Source of the DNA: Ciona savignyi
Taxonomy: Eukaryota > Chordata > Ascidiacea > Phlebobranchia > Cionidae
Assembly (NCBI GenBank): GCA_000149265.1
Contig: CH003028.1
Span: 258,247-322,246 of the forward strand
DNA: 64,000 nt
Direction: 5' to 3'
Positions 61,001-64,000 of this stretch are shown piece after piece. Made by a program: the position numbers and the translations under genes. The stretch's first letter is position 1, and the number at the start of each line of letters is the position of its first letter. A model generated the notes under the pieces. That model was not told the origin of the DNA. It ran no database searches and worked only from the letters and a program-made list of their open reading frames with translations.

Positions 61001-64000
61001 GTTCTTATTTCCAAAGGAACGAATCCTGGCTTCATATGATTACGACTGCAGAGAAAACAATGTGTCCGTTGTTGGATGGAGGGATGTTGTGGACATGCGT
61101 AAGTCCTTCACTTGATATTCAGCTAAATCTTAGTAAATACATTTATATACCAAATTATTTTTACTTGATCATGTGTAAATTTCATTGGAATTATTAATAT
61201 AACTTAACTGTTTTTTTATTGGTTCAAATTGTCCCATGGTGAAGTACAACCCCTAAGGGTTTCCATGCTGAAACAAAACATAATGCATTTTTGCTTATAT
61301 TCAGTTTTCTTATCCACAACACGACACGGCTGGTTGAGTTTGTTAATATTGCACCGTTATTAAACTGGTATACTAGATGCCTCACCTAAACACCACATTC
61401 AACTTAATGTTTAAAGAAACAAAAAAACCTCAATGATACTTGTCTTCCTTAGCGTTCCAGTGTGGGGCTAACTCAGTATTCAGCACGTGTATGAACCAGT
61501 GCCAGTCCACATGTTCAGATCCTGGTGGACGACTTTGTGAAGCCGAACTGGATTTAGGAAACCACTGCGTTGAAGGTTCGTTTCGGTGTGCCTGGGTTTC
61601 ATGGTCAGTCTGTTAAAAAATAAAGCTGTGCTTATACTCAGATTTTAATAACCCATTGCAAAGAAATCGGTTGACGGTTTCTTCGCAATTGTTCTGTCAG
61701 TTTGCGGGTTTTCTGTAATATAAATATTTAAAAACTTATTAAATATACATAGCTTTGTATTTAATAGCTACTAAAAGTACCGTACACGGGTTTTTTGTTT
61801 TAGTGTATGTTCGTTGGTTTTGTCTTTTCCTGTTCAGGTCTTATGATTTGTTCCACTGCGTTTTTGTTACAAGGACTAAAAAGAATAAAACTAAAGTAAA
61901 CTGTCTAACTCTAAACAATACAAATACACCAGAATAGTGCATGATACAAAATGAGTTTAGTATAATGTGCACAAACTGACTTTATTTTCCCTTGTATCTC
62001 TCCAGGCTGCCAATGTGCTGATGGTTTCGTTCAATTAAACAACGGAAGTGGTTGCATCCCACAAGAACTATGCGGTTGTGTTGTGTACAGCAGATACCAA
62101 CTTAAAGGTAGGTTTAAATGTACGATATTCTGTTGAGTATAAAGTAGTCTTGCAATTTACATCCTCTCAGTGTTTATGGATACACCTTTCTGTTTATTTT
62201 AAGTTTACTTTGTACCTGCAAGAGGCAGGCTTTGTGGTCAACTGTAATATTTCCCCTCAGCTGTTTGCCTAATTGTTTTCATTATGATTATTAATTATGT
62301 CTTAGATGTTTTCTATTAAATTATTACAGAAATTAAGTTTGAATAACTTGTGGCATCATTTAATAAATACACCTTTTTTATTATCTTCGAAGAGGATAGG
62401 ATCCTTATGTTTATCTCTAGGATGAACAAAAACAGTATTAGATGCATAGTTAACCATCAAAATAGCTCATGCTCACAGATTTTATTTACTGGGACTATTA
62501 CAATGTGTGCCAAATGGTAAACCTTACTGAAGTTATTTTTAACTAATTAAACCAAAGTGTTCAGGCAACAATCTTTAACTGCCTTACCTCAGTATAGAAT
62601 TAACCAGTTCGCTGGGTTTGATCCAACCACCTTATGACTTACAGGCTAAAGAGCTAACCGGCCATACTCTGGCATACATCACTCTGTCGGTGTCCACGGT
62701 ATATCACCTATCCTGCCTCTACTTAGACAACTTCTTTTAATATTTCAAGGTTTCATTTATCGACGCAAAAATTGCAGTGAAGAGTGTGTATGTCTGGGCA
62801 ATAACCAAGTGCAGTGCAGGAATGTCTCAAGTTGTAAGATCAACTTAAACTGCGTGACTGATTCAGCTGGCTACCAACGATGTGATGGCAGATTGAGGGT
62901 TGGTATTGCTGATTTGCATTTACCACTAATATTTACCGAAGATTTTTATTTATATATGAGGTATAAAATGGCATGGCTTTAAGCAAGAGCTTCATTTATT
63001 TTTGTCATGCACCTTATTCTTTTAGTTCATGCTTTAAAAAAGCATGGGAATACTTACATGACATAGCATACTTTATTATCATTAACATCGCATTAATTGT
63101 TCACTGAAAATCCATTAGGTACAGTAATTATTGTGCAACTGTGGCATTTCCGTGACATTCTGAATCATCTAAATTTGGGTTGGTTTTGCTTATTTTGGCA
63201 TTTGTAATTCTTATGCAATGTAGCTTTTCTCAGATCTTTTCATCTCATTAAAAAAGTAAGCATGTGAGTTTTAATAAATATTATTTACACATTACCATAT
63301 CTCTTTTCATATGTTTGTTTAAACTTAATATGGAGTTGATTTCCATGTCAAAAGCAATGTCACTTCAATTTTTAGAGACGAGCCACTTGCAAAGCGGTCA
63401 CTGATCCTCATTACATGACGTTCGATAAGACAAGATACGATTCGATGGGCACTTGCGCGTACATCATGATAAGGTTCGTTCCTGTTTCCTTGACACTTAC
63501 ATATTTTATTGATATATTCATTTTTAGAATACTTTTTTTAATTTTAATGAATTGAACAAATACACCAAATCATGTAATTTGTACCATGCATGACTAAAGT
63601 AATGTAAAAAGATATTTATTACATGCATCTTGTAATGGGTAATTTTTTTATTTTTTTATTCTTTACAGTAATGGTAAAACTAAAGAGTGGTTATCACATG
63701 GCCAATTGGCTCCAAGTGCCTTGCCCAAGGACACAACTATCCACCCATCTCGTTGTTTTAATCTCTCAATTTCACCATTATATAGCTACTAAAAAGGGGT
63801 TTGTTTAATCCTTAGGATGTCCTGTATGAATTGACAAATATCGTATGTTAAAAAAATACATATTTGGTCGTTTTGAAAAAAAATTATTCTCTTTATGTAT
63901 CACCTCTAAAAATATACATTTGTGATCATGATTTTAATCTCTTAAATCAAAATAAACCAATCATCCCCACAGAAACAAGGTCCGATCGACAGCCCCCAAC
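43172..64000 (+). CDS. Large secreted vWD-C8-TIL protein (FCGBP/zonadhesin-like), 5' part
   Basis: Probably a secreted extracellular gel or coat component. Exons: 43172-43444, 44165-44306, 44678-44774, 44925-45068, 46529-46667, 47060-47228, 49081-49228, 49968-50120, 50452-50495, 51048-51241, 51696-51797, 52316-52481, 54106-54223, 55107-55248, 55984-56116, 56499-56606, 56847-56942, 57253-57401, 57900-57997, 58600-58756, 59289-59410, 59874-60041, 60169-60279, 60602-60797, 61017-61098, 61453-61575, 62006-62107, 62750-62898, 63376-63473, 63973-edge. All phases agree; 1317 residues lie in the window. Order: signal peptide, SHFRGGTISW region (71-436), then repeated vWD-C8-TIL-Cys-rich modules. FCGBP, zonadhesin and gel-forming mucins share this layout, so the family is firm but orthology is not. 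Exon 10's acceptor (AAAG at 51047) is the weakest call, chosen by phase. The start could be M38 at 43283, immediately before the hydrophobic signal. Confidence 0.9.
46018..46063. repeat. (AT)n microsatellite in intron 4 of the vWD gene
   Basis: An uninterrupted TA/AT run of a little over 20 units. Confidence 0.95.
46170..46466 (+). mobile_element. SINE in intron 4 of the vWD gene
   Basis: A tRNA-like head (CGACCGTTTAACC, GGCATCGACACAACC) is followed by the shared body and a TTATCCTATCCTAT tail at 46450-46462. Same family as the copy at 10516-10820, opposite orientation. Confidence 0.7.
47790..48015 (-). mobile_element. Diverged SINE in intron 6 of the vWD gene
   Basis: CAGCGTGAATGAG, GGCAGTCGTCAGATTACGG and CAGTGTGTTGTCTGTGATTG follow the order of the SINE body. 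Head and tail are too decayed to define. Confidence 0.45.
49320..49521 (+). mobile_element. SINE in intron 7 of the vWD gene
   Basis: The body includes CAACACACTGCAATGGCTC and CGAGGTAATCTGACGATTGC, then AACATGAATATCATATCC and a TCCTGTCCTAG tail. It lies 92 bp after the exon 7 donor. Confidence 0.75.
49840..49935 (+). mobile_element. Truncated SINE 3' end in intron 7
   Basis: GGTAAACTGATCATTTTCC, AAGGGGTTAAAACATGAATA and a TCATATCATATC tail. It ends about 33 bp before exon 8. Confidence 0.55.
52530..52640 (-). mobile_element. Truncated SINE 3' end in intron 12
   Basis: AATAGGATAGGATATTCATG, then TTTATCCCTGTGAATGGC and AAACCAAGGGGGTTATCC, the tail side of the SINE read on the minus strand. 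It begins about 50 bp after the exon 12 donor. Confidence 0.7.
55760..55935 (+). mobile_element. Diverged SINE in intron 14
   Basis: AAACAGGTAATCCTCAGATC, then CCCCTAGGTTTTCCCATTC and AGAATAAATAT with an ATCCTATTTTATCC tail. It ends about 50 bp before exon 15. Confidence 0.65.
58565..58892. repeat. Poly-C run and (TA)n around exon 20
   Basis: A C12 run at about 58565-58576 lies 24 bp before the exon 20 acceptor, and a (TA)n of about a dozen units lies at 58869-58892 in the following intron. Exon 20 itself (58600-58756) is between them. Confidence 0.8.
60905..61010 (-). repeat. SINE-like fragment in intron 24
   Basis: AACAGGCAAATGTCAGATTA and CTTGTGCTCACGTCCGGGCT follow the order of the SINE body but are short and diverged. 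Confidence 0.35.
62393..62690 (-). mobile_element. Diverged SINE in intron 27
   Basis: AGGATAGGATCCTTATG tail, then GTTTATCTCTAGGATGAAC, later TTCGCTGGGTTTGATCC and GCTAACCGGCCATACTCTGG near the head end. It ends about 60 bp before exon 28. Confidence 0.65.
63376..64000 (+). other. Exons 29-30: start of the third vWD, cut by the window edge
   Basis: RATCKAVTDPHYMTFD and YDSMGTCAYIMIR match the start of a vWD, with TDPH in place of GDPH. Exon 30 begins at 63973 after a CCCCACAG acceptor and runs off the window in frame. Confidence 0.85.
63665..63760 (-). repeat. SINE-like fragment in intron 29
   Basis: AATGGTAAAACTAAAGAGTG and AAGTGCCTTGCCCAAGGACA match parts of the SINE core. The ORF 63623-63808 overlaps it and is not an exon. 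Confidence 0.45.

Larger units (their letters stand above)
57900..62898 (+). other. Exons 19-28: second vWD-C8-TIL-Cys-rich module
   Basis: vWD at about residues 844-1015 begins CHALGDPHHKTFDG, with a full GDPH at about 848-851, and has the calcium-site GLCGNYDGDASNDF. C8 at about 1070-1150, TIL at about 1152-1215 (NSVFSTCMNQCQSTC ... LCGCVV), and a further Cys-rich exon ending RCDGRLR. Exon phases repeat those of the first module. Confidence 0.9.

Overview
The window is animal nuclear DNA and looks like a tunicate, most likely Ciona. It is AT-rich, the genes are split by many short GT-AG introns, the proteins are deuterostome-like, and tRNA-derived SINEs ending in an ATCCT-type tail plus hAT-like and TA-flanked MITEs are scattered through intergenic DNA and introns. 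Species assignment is inference. No operon-style bacterial genes, rRNA or CRISPR array were seen.

Layout. 1-4307 and 7987-about 11990 are two near-identical copies of a 4 kb block in the same orientation. A 100-N assembly gap directly follows the first copy. Between the copies, on the minus strand, lies one exon resembling the N-terminus of a GPRC5-type receptor (4832-5037), followed by a MITE (7340-7889). From about 12 to 22.7 kb there are repeats and no gene I can support. 22733-29014 (+) is a six-exon Polycomb-group RING finger gene of the BMI1/MEL-18/Psc type. It has an intact RING finger, a RAWUL domain spread over four exons, and a tail of about 940 residues encoded in one giant last exon. 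33099-35108 (+) is gamma-tubulin (three exons, 451 aa). 35551-38119 (+) is FBXO28 (seven exons, 373 aa), starting 442 bp after the gamma-tubulin stop. After a 5 kb repeat-bearing gap, 43172 to the right edge (+) holds the first 30 exons (1317 residues) of a large secreted protein built from vWD-C8-TIL modules, like FCGBP or zonadhesin. It continues beyond the window.

I assembled the gene models by eye from reading frame, splice-site and phase agreement, and remembered family consensus. Every reported exon junction keeps frame. The genes are not an obvious pathway: PRC1 chromatin repression, microtubule nucleation, SCF ubiquitin ligation and extracellular mucus or coat material. Gamma-tubulin and FBXO28 are close enough, with acceptor-like sites before both ATGs, to make a trans-spliced pair worth testing.

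The observations I rate highest are: the long Psc-like tail on a chordate PCGF protein, ending in two related CtBP-like motifs; two precise TA to TAGGCTA differences between the duplicated blocks, which look like transposon excision footprints; the probable uncollapsed-haplotype origin of that duplication; and the vWD protein, whose second vWD alone keeps GDPH while neither complete vWD has the CGLC motif.
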